DNA of 64,000 nucleotides from Macrosoma leucophasiata (GCA_036365455.1 JAWQUS010000001.1:22237001-22301000), one strand, 5' to 3'; counted from the stretch's first letter, positions 10,145 through 20,680 are shown. The notes: generated by a model from the sequence alone, not told the origin. Numbers and translations: made by a program.

Positions 10145-10231
10145 TTATATGACGTACAACTCTGTTGTAAGCATCTTCGAGGAAGACTTTTGTCCAGCTG
10201 TGGACGTCTTAATGCTGCAGTGATGATGAAG
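10145..10231 (+). mobile_element. LINE-G 3'-end fragment
   Basis: GAAGACTTTTGTCCAGCTGT, GGACGTCTTAATGCTGCAGT and GATGATGAA match the widespread lepidopteran tail (TTTGTCCAGCAGTGGACGTC, CGGCTG, GATGATGATG). About 90 bp remain. Confidence 0.65.
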
Positions 10232-11799
10232 AAAGCCATTATTTTTAATTCGACAGTTTTTGAATTGGACAATTTTTGAGTTCGTCTATCGATAGCTGTA
10301 CAAACTATAAGACAGTGTGTCCCGCTCGTCATTCCGCGTTCCTCTCGCATTAAAAGACGGCTTGTTAGCCACTAATCTCTACGTGAATTCACGGAAAACG
10401 GTCCTTTTATTCAGACAATATCGTTGTCATCCTATAGATAGCGTTTTACGTTGTTTGTTTAGGGATCCGTCAAGGAAACTGGGATAAACATCTGACAGTA
10501 TAAGTTATTTTAGAACTTAAAAAGAAAAAAAGATCCGGACGAATTGAGAATGTCTTCCTTTTTTTGAACTCGGTTAATAAAGTTTGTTTTTAAGTAATTT
10601 CTAACTGTGGATAAAAATGGTTATGTATTTTAGGACGAACATGATTAGGAAAGATAATTTATATTTCTGAACAGTTTTGGATCTACTTATCATGTTATTA
10701 CTCTTAGTTATTATGATTTTCAGGTCAAACTTCCTATTATTTAATTTTTTTTTATATTTACAAGTTATGCGAAAATTTGTTTATTTACATATGTATTACA
10801 ATTCCTTTATAAAATTATATGAGAAATAGATATTCGAGCACCCCATAGTTAAGTACTGTTCTGAATTCCATTTTCAAATAGCAGCTTCAGCGATAAAAAC
10901 GCTGTCTTCCATCTTCAATTTGCTTCTATAAGTTGGTAACTCTTGCGCGGGGGTGACTTTTACCTCAGACCTTACAAAAGACATCAATTTTTAGGTGGCC
11001 TATATAGCTTTAAGTAAGAGATAATGTACCCGACAGCAATTTTGCGTAAAACTTTCGCCTATCCTGGAGACACAGGTTTAAAGTTTTTTTTTTTTTAAAT
11101 AAACTCAAGTTTCTCTTACGCAATCGATGTAGTAATGCTAATTGGTACATTTAGCGATCACTTAACCCGTAGTAACATTGAGTCTTCACACTTGTTCGAG
11201 CTGCATTGTGTGCTTGTTAGCGTGACCGTGTGTATTGTTTGGTTTTGGTAGGGATGAAAACAACATCGATGCATCCATTGAAAATATCGATGTTTACAAT
11301 CGAAGTTCTTTACATTAATTAATTCATCGAGATATCGTTTTTACGAGTATCACCTATTTTCTTTAAACATCTTTTTTGGGACTGACAACTTTTTACATTA
11401 ATTCGAATGGTTTTTAAACGTATCTACAGTATCCAACAAGAAGTAATACACATCGACCTCAGGAAGAGTCGTCGGCTTATTTCGGATCTGTAGAGCATTA
11501 TCTCTCGCACCTTACCTATTTGACGTTTGTCGACCATTTTGATCAAGTTTTAACCAATACCGGACTGCGGATGCTTACGTAGGCAGTGTGCAGCAGAGAT
11601 AACGCTCTATAAAGCCGAAACTAGCCGATAGTCACTTTTATAGGCTCGATGTGCATTATTTCTTGATGAGCACTCTAACTTGTTTTATATACATATTTAG
11701 AAGTTCATCACCATTGTAAATTTATACTCCCAAAAATATCGTGACAAATTTTGACAACAGTACAAAGTGGATCCATAAAACATGAAATTTTGCAGGGTA
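10232..11799. other. Unassigned AT-rich sequence
   Basis: No repeat family or exon recognised in about 1.6 kb, apart from T and A runs (11080-11096). The 104-codon minus-strand frame at 10036-10350 crosses the LINE-G tail and has no recognisable domain. Confidence 0.4.
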
Positions 11800-11916
11800 A
11801 TATTTCTGCAGCCAATAGACATCTACACCAATACCAGAGGTCTAAATGCAGATGCGTTGCCACCGCTGATACCTAAGTTGTGTTCTTTGTGATAGTTACT
11901 CGTATTACGGAGCCAT
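11800..11916 (-). mobile_element. RepA fragment, old
   Basis: TTTCTGCAGCCAATAGACAT, ACCAGAGGTCTAAATGCAGA, TGCGTTGCCACC and TTACGGAGCCAT follow the RepA middle on the minus strand. It groups with the older RepA type that has GATAGTTATTACGG instead of CCGGAAATTACAGG. Confidence 0.7.
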
Positions 11917-12042
11917 TTGTTTATATTCGACGTTCATTTTTATGATTCAATGTGTTTATCGGAAAAAATACTCCGACGTGGTATTTTTTAACTTAACGTT
12001 TGCATCCCAGGCTTTTGGTCGAGGCAATACGTTATGTTGAAA

Positions 12043-12348
12043 CTCAACGTTATAGAGCAACACCGGAGGGGAGTAGCCATAGCGTTTATTACCGATGCAA
12101 AGGTCTGCCATTTTTGCAGGGGGAAATGCGTGCGACACACACGCACACTACAAAAATCGTCTATTACTACGAAACTCACACCTTGACTTTAACAAAATAC
12201 AGAAACAATTTCACGCACACATTTAAACATCGAGACGACAGGTATAGGCCCATTTGGGCTTGTACTTTGTCAGAGGGGAAAGCCTGCATATGGCTACTCC
12301 CCTCCGGTCCGCCGCGGCCGGTGGCCCGTGTTGCTCTATGCTCAACGT
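12043..12348. mobile_element. hAT MITE copy 1 with 8-bp target duplication
   Basis: The element spans 12051-12340 (290 bp), with perfect flanking octamers CTCAACGT at 12043-12050 and 12341-12348. Ends TATAGAGCAAC and GTTGCTCTATG form the outer inverted repeat, followed by CCGGAGGGGAGTAGCCAT and its complement. Near the right end a block of about 22 bp (TCCGCCGCGGCCGGTGGCCC) interrupts the inverted repeat; the left end lacks it. The 8-bp duplication and CA-type ends indicate the hAT superfamily. It is non-autonomous; reading frames across it are not genes. Confidence 0.93.
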
Positions 12349-12602
12349 AAACCAACTTACGTCATGCTCTTCAGATGAGCACCTGTGCAAAATACTTGGC
12401 AATGATGTATCCGACTCGGTGCCGGTGCTCGAAACTTGGAAAGTGTCTAGAATAATTGAATATTACGCAACAACACTGATGGCGGTATCTTCGGAAATGA
12501 CATGGGATGATTTGACTATTTTTTAGAAATTGAATAGAAATTCGTATGTTGTAATAGGCAATTAAATTTTCAACTGTCAAATCGGTGACAGCGTGACAAT
12601 AA

Positions 12603-12712
12603 GCCTGGGTTGCACCACGATATTAAAGAACCTTAAAGAAATCGGTTAAAGTTAGAGATAAAATGTTACGTCCTTCTCTAACTTCGATAAAATTGTGAAT
12701 GTAAAATTTTTC
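12603..12712. mobile_element. Harbinger-like MITE, left half
   Basis: Starts with TAA then GCCTGGGTTGCACCACGATA, and continues with AAGAAATCGGTTAAAGTTAG and CTTCTCTAACTTCGATAA. The same end sequence closes the complete copy at 13498-13631. The right half of this copy is missing; a RepA copy follows at 12731. Confidence 0.65.
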
Positions 12713-12730
12713 ATCTAAATGTAATAGGAT

Positions 12731-12892
12731 GGATCCCGTTGGCCTGTATGGCCCATAACATCTAAGATATCAGGGGTGGCAACGCTTCTGCATTTTGACC
12801 TCTGATTTTTACGTAGATGTCTGTAGGCTGCATTCGTCAATTATCCATATGAACTGCAAGCTTGCTTGCCACCTTCGAAACATTAAAAAAAT
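12731..12892 (+). mobile_element. RepA fragment, old type
   Basis: GTGGCAACGCTTCTGCATTT, TGACCTCTGATTTTTACGTA and GATGTCTGTAGGCTGCATTC lead to the 3' end ACATTAAAAAAATA. The 5' part is unrecognisable. Confidence 0.75.
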
Positions 12893-13497
12893 ATATTTTC
12901 AAAAAGTACAAAATTAATCACAACACAATGGACACGAAATAATTATTATCTTCTGTCATGAATCAGATCGAATACCAATGATAATATCTTGATTATTAAT
13001 TTATGTAACCGAGATCATATTTTCCAATTTAAAATACTATTGTTAATACGAAAGAAATATACTATTCATATATCTCTTTTCTAATTATTATAAATCCTTC
13101 TAAAAATGAAATATATATGTATGTATTAATTATTAATCGAACAGCTAATTAATGGCATATAACCGAACGCGTTATACCATTGTATGTTATTATCAGTCCC
13201 AATAAATTTGTGATCCAATTAAAGTTGTTTATCACGAAACCAGTTATGACAGTTCGTCGAAATTTAACATAGGATTACAACGTCTGAGAATTTTATGAAT
13301 GCAGCGTGAAATTGGTGAAATTACTATTTTAGATACAGAATAGGCTAGTTGACACTTTTTTAAACAAGCCTCATGTCATTCAATTATCTTTTAGTAAGGA
13401 GTAAAAATGTTACTTATGTTTATCGACGTATGAATTCAATAAAACTGTAATTTTCAAAATCGACTTCACATGAACGGGCGATAACATTGCTATCTAA

Positions 13498-13631
13498 GCC
13501 TGAGATTCTTGTTAAATTTATTGTAACATTTCACATCCTTTTCTAACTTAAAGAAATCTGTTAAAGTTAGAGAAAGATGTGAAAGGTTACAATGACTTTA
13601 ACTTTAACAAATATCTTGGTGCAACCCAGGC
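13498..13631. mobile_element. Harbinger-like MITE, complete
   Basis: TAA occurs at 13495-13497 and 13632-13634. Ends GCCTGAGATTCTTGTTAAA and the complement of GCCTGGGTTGCACCAAGATA form the inverted repeat, the left one lacking about 10 bp. The interior is itself a long stem (GTAACATTTCACATCCTTTT and its near complement around a 14-nt loop), so the whole unit folds on itself. The 3-bp TAA duplication suggests PIF/Harbinger. Confidence 0.78.
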
Positions 13632-13697
13632 TAACACCCATATTCTAAGTCGTAATCTCGACTAACTCAACCTCACTCAATGGAATTGGTATTCTTA

Positions 13698-14004
13698 GTT
13701 GTAACCATAGAGCAACGCGGCCCACCGGTCGCGGCGGACGGAGGGGAGTAGCCATAGCGTGTATTACCGATGCAAAACAGTCTGTCATTTTCTGCGGGGG
13801 GAAAATGCGTGCGACACACACGCACACTACAAAAATCGTCTATTTCTACGAAACTCACACCTTGACTTTAACGAAATACAGAAACAATTTCGCACACATT
13901 TAAACATCTAGGCGACAGGTATAGGCCCATTTGGGCTTGTACTTTGACAGAGGGGAACGCCTGCATATGGCTACTCCCCTCCGGTGTTGCTCTATGGTTG
14001 TAAC
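13698..14004. mobile_element. hAT MITE copy 2 with 8-bp target duplication
   Basis: The element spans 13706-13996 (291 bp), flanked by perfect GTTGTAAC octamers at 13698-13705 and 13997-14004. Ends CATAGAGCAAC and GTTGCTCTATG. The 22-bp GC-rich block (GCGGCCCACCGGTCGCGGCG) sits in the left inverted repeat and is absent from the right one, the mirror of copy 1, although the central 200 bp are in the same orientation in both. Central landmarks: GCGTGCGACACACACGCACA, TAGGCCCATTTGGGCTTGTA. Confidence 0.94.
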
Positions 14005-14878
14005 TAATAACGTCAACTCGACATTCTGCCTCCGTTTGAGGTAAGGAAGCAATTGTCAAACTCCAAGGTACGTCACGACCTACCTTGAAGTTTCGAGGAG
14101 TATTTACGGAACTGTCTGGAAATATCATTAAATACCATATTTTTTCTATTAAAAATGAATTTTCAAGACTTTGTGAATTATCTATATGATAATCCGTACA
14201 CATGAGTTACTGTCAAAATACAACTAAGAATATGGATTTCGAGGTGTCCTCATAAAGTGTCCTCAGCTGAGTGTGAGTCAAGGAATGTTTCGAGTAACGT
14301 CTTAGAATATGGATGTAAGTCATCCATTCAGCGGCGGAGTTCGAGGGCGTAGGTACTGTGGTAGGTAGGTGTCTTAAAGCTGCTTCACCACCAATGATAA
14401 CTACAAGTTGGTCTGCCCCACTTCCATTCCATAAAAAAATACAACAATCTTCTAATTCTGACGCCATTAAACTTGACAAATGTTTGTTAACGAGTACAAT
14501 ATAAATAAACACATCCGTTTCATTTGGCACGAGCCCGTTTGAAAATAGAAACTAGCAATTAAGCATCGGTTAACGCTAAACATGTTTTTTATGGTTTTAT
14601 CAAGTTTTTCCTAGGGAAGTAGTCAATACATATAAACGCCAATTTCCCGTGAAAAGCAACCAGGAATCCAAGGTTTCCCATTTCGAGGCGAGAGTGTAAT
14701 CACGTGTTAGCTCGTTAAACGGATATGTCGAATCAGCTTTCTAGGTAAAAACTATGATTGTCTGTGCGTATTTACATGGCTAGATTGAGACGACACGTAA
14801 TGCCGGTCTAGATCCGTCTCTGAACTAGCTTTACGTGTTTTAGATATTTTTAAATAGATTTTCATTACTGTTTTAGAT
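14005..14878. other. Unassigned sequence
   Basis: No repeat family recognised. Minus-strand frames at 13868-14203 and 14213-14530 partly overlap the MITE and show no domain. Confidence 0.4.
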
Positions 14879-15162
14879 TTTTTTTTATGTAATGGAAGTG
14901 GCAAACAAGCTTGCGCAGTTCACATTGATGTTAAGTGATGACTGCAGCCTATAGACACCCACAGAGAGACCAAGGTCAAAATGCAGATGTGTTACCACTC
15001 CTGAGGCCTAAGGTGTTATGCCTCTGTGCCGGAAATTACAGAGACATACATTACCACCTGACCGGAACACGATAGTGCTGAACACTACCATTTAGCGGCA
15101 AGTATATTAGATAATGCGGGGGTGCCTACGCCCGCGAGCTCCGTCACTGGATCTCTACCACC
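14879..15162 (-). mobile_element. RepA copy, full length
   Basis: T run followed by ATGTAATGGAAGTGGCAAAC, all internal blocks, and the 5' end ATCTCTACCACC. It has CAGAGAGACC where most copies have CACAAAGACC. Confidence 0.88.
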
Positions 15163-15323
15163 GGTATAGATGTTTATTGCGATCTATTTTTTTTTGTTCA
15201 AGTTTGAAGGGAATGCATGTGATTTCTTTCTTAGTCCGTGGGCTCTTTATTGATCCTATATTAAACAGGTTACCTATATCGTATTCTGTCCGTGTACGGG
15301 TTAACATATCGCGTGTGATTGTT

Positions 15324-15351
15324 AAAATAGCACCTAAATAGGTGCTATTTT
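15324..15351. repeat. Perfect 12-bp hairpin
   Basis: AAAATAGCACCT (15324-15335), loop AAAT, then the exact complement at 15340-15351, ending in T residues. It resembles a bacterial terminator in shape, but nothing suggests such a role here. Confidence 0.9.
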
Positions 15352-15470
15352 TGAATTAAATTTGGAACAGATGTGCTGTATCTAGATTTTATATAGTTCA
15401 CCTGTTTAAGTTTTGGCACTGAGGCGCAGATTTTCAGTTTGAGGAGTGTGTATGAATGTATCTAATAAGG

Positions 15471-15725
15471 GTTGCTTGCAGTTCACATGAAAAGTAAGTG
15501 AATGCTGCAGCCTGTAGACAACTATACAATACCGGAGATCACAATGCAGGTGCCATCGCTAAGGCCTAAGTTCATTATGTGATAGTCATTACAGGATTAT
15601 TCATATGGTTATTACACCTATCTAATTGGAAGCTACACAATAGTGCTTAACACTACCATTTGGAAGCAGATAGGTTGGTAACGCGGTTGTGCCTACGCCC
15701 ATTTCCGACATTAGATCTACCACCA
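15471..15725 (-). mobile_element. RepA copy, diverged
   Basis: TTGCAGTTCACATGAAAAGT, GCTGCAGCCTGTAGACAACT, TAGTGCTTAACACTACCATT and TAGATCTACCACCA retain the order of the family, with many substitutions and a shortened middle. It is an old, full-span copy. Confidence 0.8.
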
Positions 15726-16100
15726 CAAAAAATACGTCAAAACCAAAAGATATGCCACCAGTGTGAACTGAATGATCTCACTAGTTTCACGACAACATGA
15801 CATAACGAAAAACTCCTGACTTATGTCTACAACTAGCGGCCCGCTCCAGCTTGGCGCGGTTGCAATGCTACCTACCCTCTCCATTTCAACTTAGCGTGAT
15901 GTTATATAACCTAAAGCCTTCCTCGATAAATTGGCTATCTAACACTGAAAGAATTTTTCAAATCGGACGAGTAGTTCCTCAGATTAGCGCGTTCAAGCAA
16001 ACAAACAAACAAACTCTTCAGCTTTATAATATTAATTAAGTATAGATAATCAACACGAACAAGGATTGTATATCAGTTTGCTTCTACTCCGATATTGAAA

Positions 16101-16245
16101 CTTAGGCTGGAGCGCCTTCCGCGCTCGCCGATTGCCCGGTGAAGTAGACTAGTGCCGTCTCGAGACAGGCCGCCTACACAAAGCCCGACCTAAAAAAAAA
16201 AAATAAAAAAAAAAAAAAAATAAAAATAAAAATAAAAAAAAAAAA
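16101..16245 (+). repeat. Dispersed repeat D, copy 2, with A-rich tail
   Basis: TTAGGCTGGAGCGCCTTCCG, GCTCGCCGATTGCCCGGTGA and AGTAGACTAGTGCCGTCTCG are the best preserved form of family D. An A-rich tract of about 50 bp with interspersed T follows (16193-16245). A 3' A tract would fit a retroposed SINE, but other copies lack it. Confidence 0.7.
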
Positions 16246-16330
16246 CGATATTGAAATAGTTCTTTACATATCCATTTAAAATTCGAACTCCAACAGTTCA
16301 CCTCACAATGTTATCGCTAATTAAACAAGC

Positions 16331-16353
16331 GACGTGACATGTCATGTCACGTC
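16331..16353. repeat. Perfect 10-bp hairpin
   Basis: GACGTGACAT, loop GTC, ATGTCACGTC. It contains two TGACGT/ACGTCA half sites. Confidence 0.85.
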
Positions 16354-16702
16354 AACGTAGATAAATTAATTGAATCACAGACCGGACTGTTGCATAATAT
16401 GAAAGCAGCGGAACAAGTATTTCAATAGAAATTTGGTTGGTATAGAAACCCTTATTGCTTTCTTTATTTAATTGTCTAATTATCATGATAATGACACTGG
16501 TTTTGATGTTGATTGACGGCTTGTTTATGATTTGTGAGGCTTTTCGAGCGAGATCGAGGTTTAGTACCTAGCAGATTATTCAAATTTTCTATGACTGTAG
16601 GTGTGAATTGTATTTTTTAGTGTTAATTCATACAAGTTTTCTAAAAAAAATAGTGTTTTAAAGAAGGACGTCGCTGTACACGTCACTATATACGGTATAT
16701 AA

Positions 16703-16774
16703 GGAACTGATTCTTAAATCAAAATTCAGGTTGTTAACACCGTAGTAAAGTTGAACCTAGATTTTCTCACGTTT
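16703..16774. repeat. 72-bp direct repeat, left copy
   Basis: GGAACTGATTCTTAAATCAA, AATTCAGGTT, TAGTAAAGTTGAACCTAGAT and TTTCTCACGTTT recur at 17579-17650 with two differences by eye. The unit is not a known family. Confidence 0.92.
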
Positions 16775-17578
16775 ATTCTTTGTCATATGACCAGTAGGAG
16801 CCTGAGAAGAACAACAAAAATATACGTGTAAAAAAATGGTTAACGATCATACTGTCAATGTAAAATGATTAGCCAATGAATCCCATGCAACATGGGAGTT
16901 TGTTGACATTGGTCGTCTTTTCCAAGCTTCGCGAGTGTTCTATTCCTATGTCTTCTATATCTTCTTTACGCATAAATTAATGTAATATATGCAATTCCGT
17001 TGCATTGTCTGATGACAAGTGCATAATGTCACCACGATCGCAATCGTCGCCCGTCGCAGTCGGTTTCCCGCGCTGCGTGTGCGCAGCGAAAGTGGCGTAT
17101 TTGTCAAACGTGCGCCTCGTTCGTTCGTAATTTCTTCGCCAGGTGGTAATTTCAAGCGATGGGCCGTCGATCTGCCGCACGTTGGTAATGGATCTGGTTT
17201 CTGTAATGATTTACATTGCAATTTTGTCAATGGCCTAAAGGTTTTGATAGAAAATGTACACAGAGATAGCAAAATTTGAGAGCTTAGTGTGACTTCACAG
17301 TCAAGAAAAACTGTCAATGAATATTTAGATTTTCTATTTTTGATATAAAAAATTATGTAAAAAATTGACACAATATTTTAAAGCAAAATTCAGAATAAAT
17401 CATTTTTATCATAGAATTCCTGAAATAAGTTCATTCGTTTTCTAATTTATTTTTTTTCGAATTATCGAATTAATATCAAATAAATTTAACCTAACCAAAC
17501 CCATAAATTTAACCTTCGAACTGTTCGTTATATTAGAGGTGATTAAGACACTAGTTTGTCCAAACTAAAGGTATTTAT
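16775..17578. other. Sequence between 72-bp direct repeats; GC-rich patch
   Basis: A GC-rich patch at 17030-17190 contains a CGCTGCGTGTGCGCAGCGAA palindrome-like stretch and the motif GCGCAGCGAAAG. Frames of 138 codons (-, 16955-17371) and 86 codons (+) cross it but match nothing I know. It may be a promoter-like patch or a repeat interior. Confidence 0.4.
17081..17110 (+). promoter_or_regulatory. GCGCAGYGAAAG motif, occurrence 1
   Basis: GCGCAGCGAAAGTGGCGTAT followed by TTGTCAAACG. Related sequences lie at 18128, 18821, 44238 and 59283. GC-rich YGCGCAnGCGCA cores resemble NRF-1/Ewg sites, but function is not shown. Confidence 0.35.
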
Positions 17579-17650
17579 GGAACTGATTCTTAAATCAAAA
17601 TTCAGGTTATTAACACGGTAGTAAAGTTGAACCTAGATTTTCTCACGTTT
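17579..17650. repeat. 72-bp direct repeat, right copy
   Basis: Partner of 16703-16774, 876 bp downstream in the same orientation. The flanks differ apart from GGTAT just before each copy. Confidence 0.92.
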
Positions 17651-17869
17651 TTTTTCACGGTCCACTTAACAACAGCAAATATTAAATAGTCATCACGTAC
17701 GCATGTGTTTGTATGCATATTTTTTTTGGTGTTTCCCACCGTCTGCTCCAGTAAAGGTCAAGTTGTGGCTGTTATGGTTTGTTATGGCCTGGAAATGTAA
17801 AAAAAAACTCTTTTGTTTTCTGTATGTAACACGCGAGGAATGGAATTGTATTGTTTAGTTTGTTTTTTT

Positions 17870-18000
17870 AAACTGCCTCAGTAATGTAGTGGTAGCTGGC
17901 CACGCTGGGGTCCGGGATTCGATTCCTGAGCTGGGAATATCTTTGGTCCTATTGGGATTTTTCAATTTTCTGTAAATTTTTCAGTATCTCGGAATTAATA
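17870..18000 (+). mobile_element. SINE-T 5' fragment
   Basis: AACTGCCTCAGTAATGTAGT, B box GATTCGATTCC, then TCCTATTGGGATTTTTCAAT. The head and first third of the body remain. Confidence 0.82.
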
Positions 18001-18127
18001 TGGAAACTATGAAAAAATATTTAAATAACAATACCTAAGTAAATGCAGTAAATTGAAAGTTATTGTACACACAGTAACTATAAAATCAAGTTCAATGCTG
18101 TCTCTTCGTTCATTGTGCACCTGCGCC

Positions 18128-18157
18128 GGCGCAGCGAAAGTACGATTTTTCAACACC
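18128..18157 (+). promoter_or_regulatory. GCGCAGYGAAAG motif, occurrence 2
   Basis: CTGCGCCGGCGCAGCGAAAG precedes TTTTTCAAC. Same arrangement as occurrence 1, but with different flanks. Confidence 0.35.
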
Positions 18158-18810
18158 ACTCTCGTTTGCTAAATATGATATAAGTGAGGTTCAACGTTTG
18201 CTGTTTCTATTAACCACTTCAGTTCGACATGGGGAAGGCGTTTCTGTAGTGTTCTTTTTAGATCGTCGTAACTATTTAATTATAAGACGGCTGGCAGGTT
18301 GTAATAATAGATTGTTATTTTTTAATGTCATGAACAAAGCAAAACTAGCAAAGCTGTATAACCAGTGCACAGTCGTAATATGTGAATTAGGATACGAGCA
18401 TCTACATAGGTATAGGGTTCAAAGTAAACACTATGCCCACTTCGGCGACCAAAGCAGTTTTGCCACTTTGTACTTATAAGTAGAATGTTATGTGTTGGGG
18501 TCGAATAAAAAAAAAACAGAGCACGGAACTTCTCTTCTTTTATTTCGTCTTCAAATTTATTATTTTAACTCTTTGCATTCTTTGATCTTTCACTATTCGC
18601 CATTTGTCTCCCTTGAACACACACCCTCTCTCCCTTTCCGACATACACAATCCTTTTCACACGAATCATTCTTACATCACTAACTTCCATTCCTACATAT
18701 ATAGGTATGTAATAATAAAATTAATATCACATATCGATCAAGTGGCGATGTTACCACAGAGTAAAGAACTCACTCATATGATATTACTTTAGAATCGTAT
18801 TTGCCGAGCC
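18158..18810. other. Unassigned sequence
   Basis: A 93-codon plus-strand frame (18198-18479) has no recognisable domain. 18510-18720 is pyrimidine-rich. No exon supported. Confidence 0.4.
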
Positions 18811-18811
18811 A

Positions 18812-18848
18812 CCTGCGCAGGCGCAGTGAAAGCTGTATTTGTCAACGC
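18812..18848 (+). promoter_or_regulatory. GCGCAGYGAAAG motif, occurrence 3
   Basis: CTGCGCAGGCGCAGTGAAAG, then CTGTATTTGTCAACGC. The spacing to TATTTGTCAA equals that in occurrence 1. Confidence 0.35.
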
Positions 18849-18976
18849 CCGCGACAATCAATGATAGGGTAATAACCGCGCATTACGACCAATCGACTAG
18901 TCGGGCTAGGTTTGCTACAAATGCTATAATATGTCGGGGAAACCCATGATATCGATATTTATATCTGTATGTTAAC

Positions 18977-19002
18977 AATGTCGATATAATGATATCGACA
19001 TT
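18977..19002. repeat. Perfect 11-bp hairpin
   Basis: AATGTCGATAT, loop AATG, ATATCGACATT, in an AT-rich neighbourhood with several ATCGAT motifs. Confidence 0.85.
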
Positions 19003-19083
19003 ATATTATACTTAAGGATTATCGATTACATATTTCAATACGAATTAATAACTTACCTACTTTCGTTTTAAGCGACGAGACTT

Positions 19084-19188
19084 GATGCCAAGAGTGGCGA
19101 GTATGACATATTTAATTTTATTATTAAGGATCGTTGGGGAAGGCTTTTATCCAGCAGTAAACGTTTTCGGCTAAAGTGATGATCATGA
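19084..19188 (+). mobile_element. LINE-G 3'-end fragment
   Basis: GATGCCAAGAGTGGCGAGTA, TGGGGAAGGCTTTTATCCAG, CAGTAAACGTTTTCGGCTAA and GTGATGATCATGAA match the LINE-G tail with moderate decay. Confidence 0.75.
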
Positions 19189-19538
19189 AATAATATTTTT
19201 AAACTGCTAAATAAAAAAAAAGTAAATTAGCTAGAAAACACAAAAAAGGCGATGTTTTCAAATTCTTAAATTACCTTGAACACATTATTCTATGAATCTT
19301 GCTTTTTATTTAATATTTTAAATTACTTATTTTACAATTATTTATATTACAAAATCGGTTAATATTAAAGGAGATGGGTAATTTTGGGCCTGCAGAATCG
19401 TTACTGGTAAACCCATTACACAGTACATTTTATAATATAGTTAACAATAAGCAATCTAACCCAACTTTTATTTAAACATATATTATGTACTTCAATTACT
19501 ATCTACTTAAAAATGCCCTAATTTCAAATTATTTATTT

Positions 19539-19850
19539 AACTGCCTCGGTAGCCTAGTGGTAGCAGGCCACTACTACTACGCTGAGACCCTGGGTTCGAT
19601 TCCCGGGTAGGGGTTATCAGAGATAATGGTGTAAAGTCCTTTATATCTGGTTCTATTGGGATTTTTCCATTTTCTGGCAATTTCCCAGTACCTCGAAGTT
19701 TGGTTATGTGCCCGGAAATGTCAACAGGCTCGCCACCTGTTACAAGGGCCAAAAACGTAACCGGCGAATCGTGGGTGTTTGCAGGTATGCATCAATGCAT
19801 GCATTTACCTCTGCCTACTCCTTCGGGGATTACAGGCGTGAAGTTACGTT
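19539..19850 (+). mobile_element. SINE-T copy, full length
   Basis: Head AACTGCCTCGGTAGCCTAGT, GGTAGCAGGCCACTACTACT, B box GGGTTCGATTCCCGGG. Then the body, with GTTCTATTGGGATTTTTCCA and GAAATGTCAACAGGCTCGCC. The tail CCTTCGGGGATTACAGGCGT, GAAGTTACG ends near 19850. One of the best preserved copies; both polymerase III boxes are intact. Confidence 0.92.
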
Positions 19851-20320
19851 TTATTTTATAGTCATTTGAAAATTATATAATTTACAGTGTTAACACTGGG
19901 ACCAAAAATATATGGAACAGTATCATTCTCCTTTAAAAATATAGGTTTAAAATTAATTTATCGATAATCTCATTGACTACCCTGCATCCCTAACTATCGA
20001 CTTGTTAAACTTCTAAACGAGTGCTACATGATTTATCGATCGATTAATAATTGCATTTAGTCAAATATGCATATTCTCGTCAAACTTTTTATTGTTTCTG
20101 ATTGATATTAATCAATATACATATTGATGACTGTGTCTTCGGCTAGCTAGATAGTATTCTTGTACATAAAGTTTAAGGATTGAAATTGATAAACTAACAA
20201 TTTTTTTTTTTTTATTTCAGGTATGCATCAATATCGTGTGGTTTCTCGATGGGTGAATAAAAATTGTAATCAGTGTTTAAAAAGTGTGACGAATATTAAA
20301 TAAATCGATACTTTTTATAT

Positions 20321-20587
20321 GAACTGCCTCGGTAGCCTAGTGGTAGCAGGCCACTACTACTACACTGAGGTCCTGGGTTCGATTCCCGGGTAGGGGGTTA
20401 TCAGAGATAAAGGTGTAAAGTTCTTTATCTCTGGTTCTATTGGGCTTTTTCCATTTTCTGGAAATTTCCCAGTACCTCGAAATTTGGTAATGTGCCCGGA
20501 GATGTCAACAGGCTCCCCAAATGTTACATGGGCCACAACGTAACCGGCGAATCGTGGGTGTTTGCATGTATGCTTGAATGTGAATGT
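20321..20587 (+). mobile_element. SINE-T copy fused to SINE-5S fragment
   Basis: Intact head and B box. The body continues to GGCGAATCGTGGGTGTTTGC, then loses its tail and runs, through repeats of GAATGT, into a SINE-5S piece at 20588. The start lies 482 bp after the end of the preceding copy. Confidence 0.88.
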
Positions 20588-20680
20588 GAACCTTGTCGGA
20601 GGCCTTATGGGCGGTTTGAAAACATCCGACAGCGGGTTGGCCACTAACCCGTATCTCCACCAATCCGCATTGGAGCAGCG
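20588..20680 (+). mobile_element. SINE-5S internal fragment
   Basis: CCTTGTCGGAGGCCTTATGG, GCGGTTTGAAAACATCCGAC and CCGCATTGGAGCAGCG match the SINE-5S middle. The 5S head and 3' tail are absent. It is sandwiched between SINE-T and a Helitron end. Confidence 0.85.

Noticed and set aside
12000..12350. 116-codon plus-strand frame
   Set aside because: It coincides with a hAT MITE, target duplications included, so it is not a gene.
15324..15351. Rho-independent terminator
   Set aside because: Hairpin plus T residues fits by shape, but the DNA is plainly from an insect-type nuclear genome.
16955..17371. 138-codon minus-strand open frame
   Set aside because: No domain or family recognised, overlaps an equally open plus-strand frame in a GC-rich patch, and no splice or promoter context supports it.
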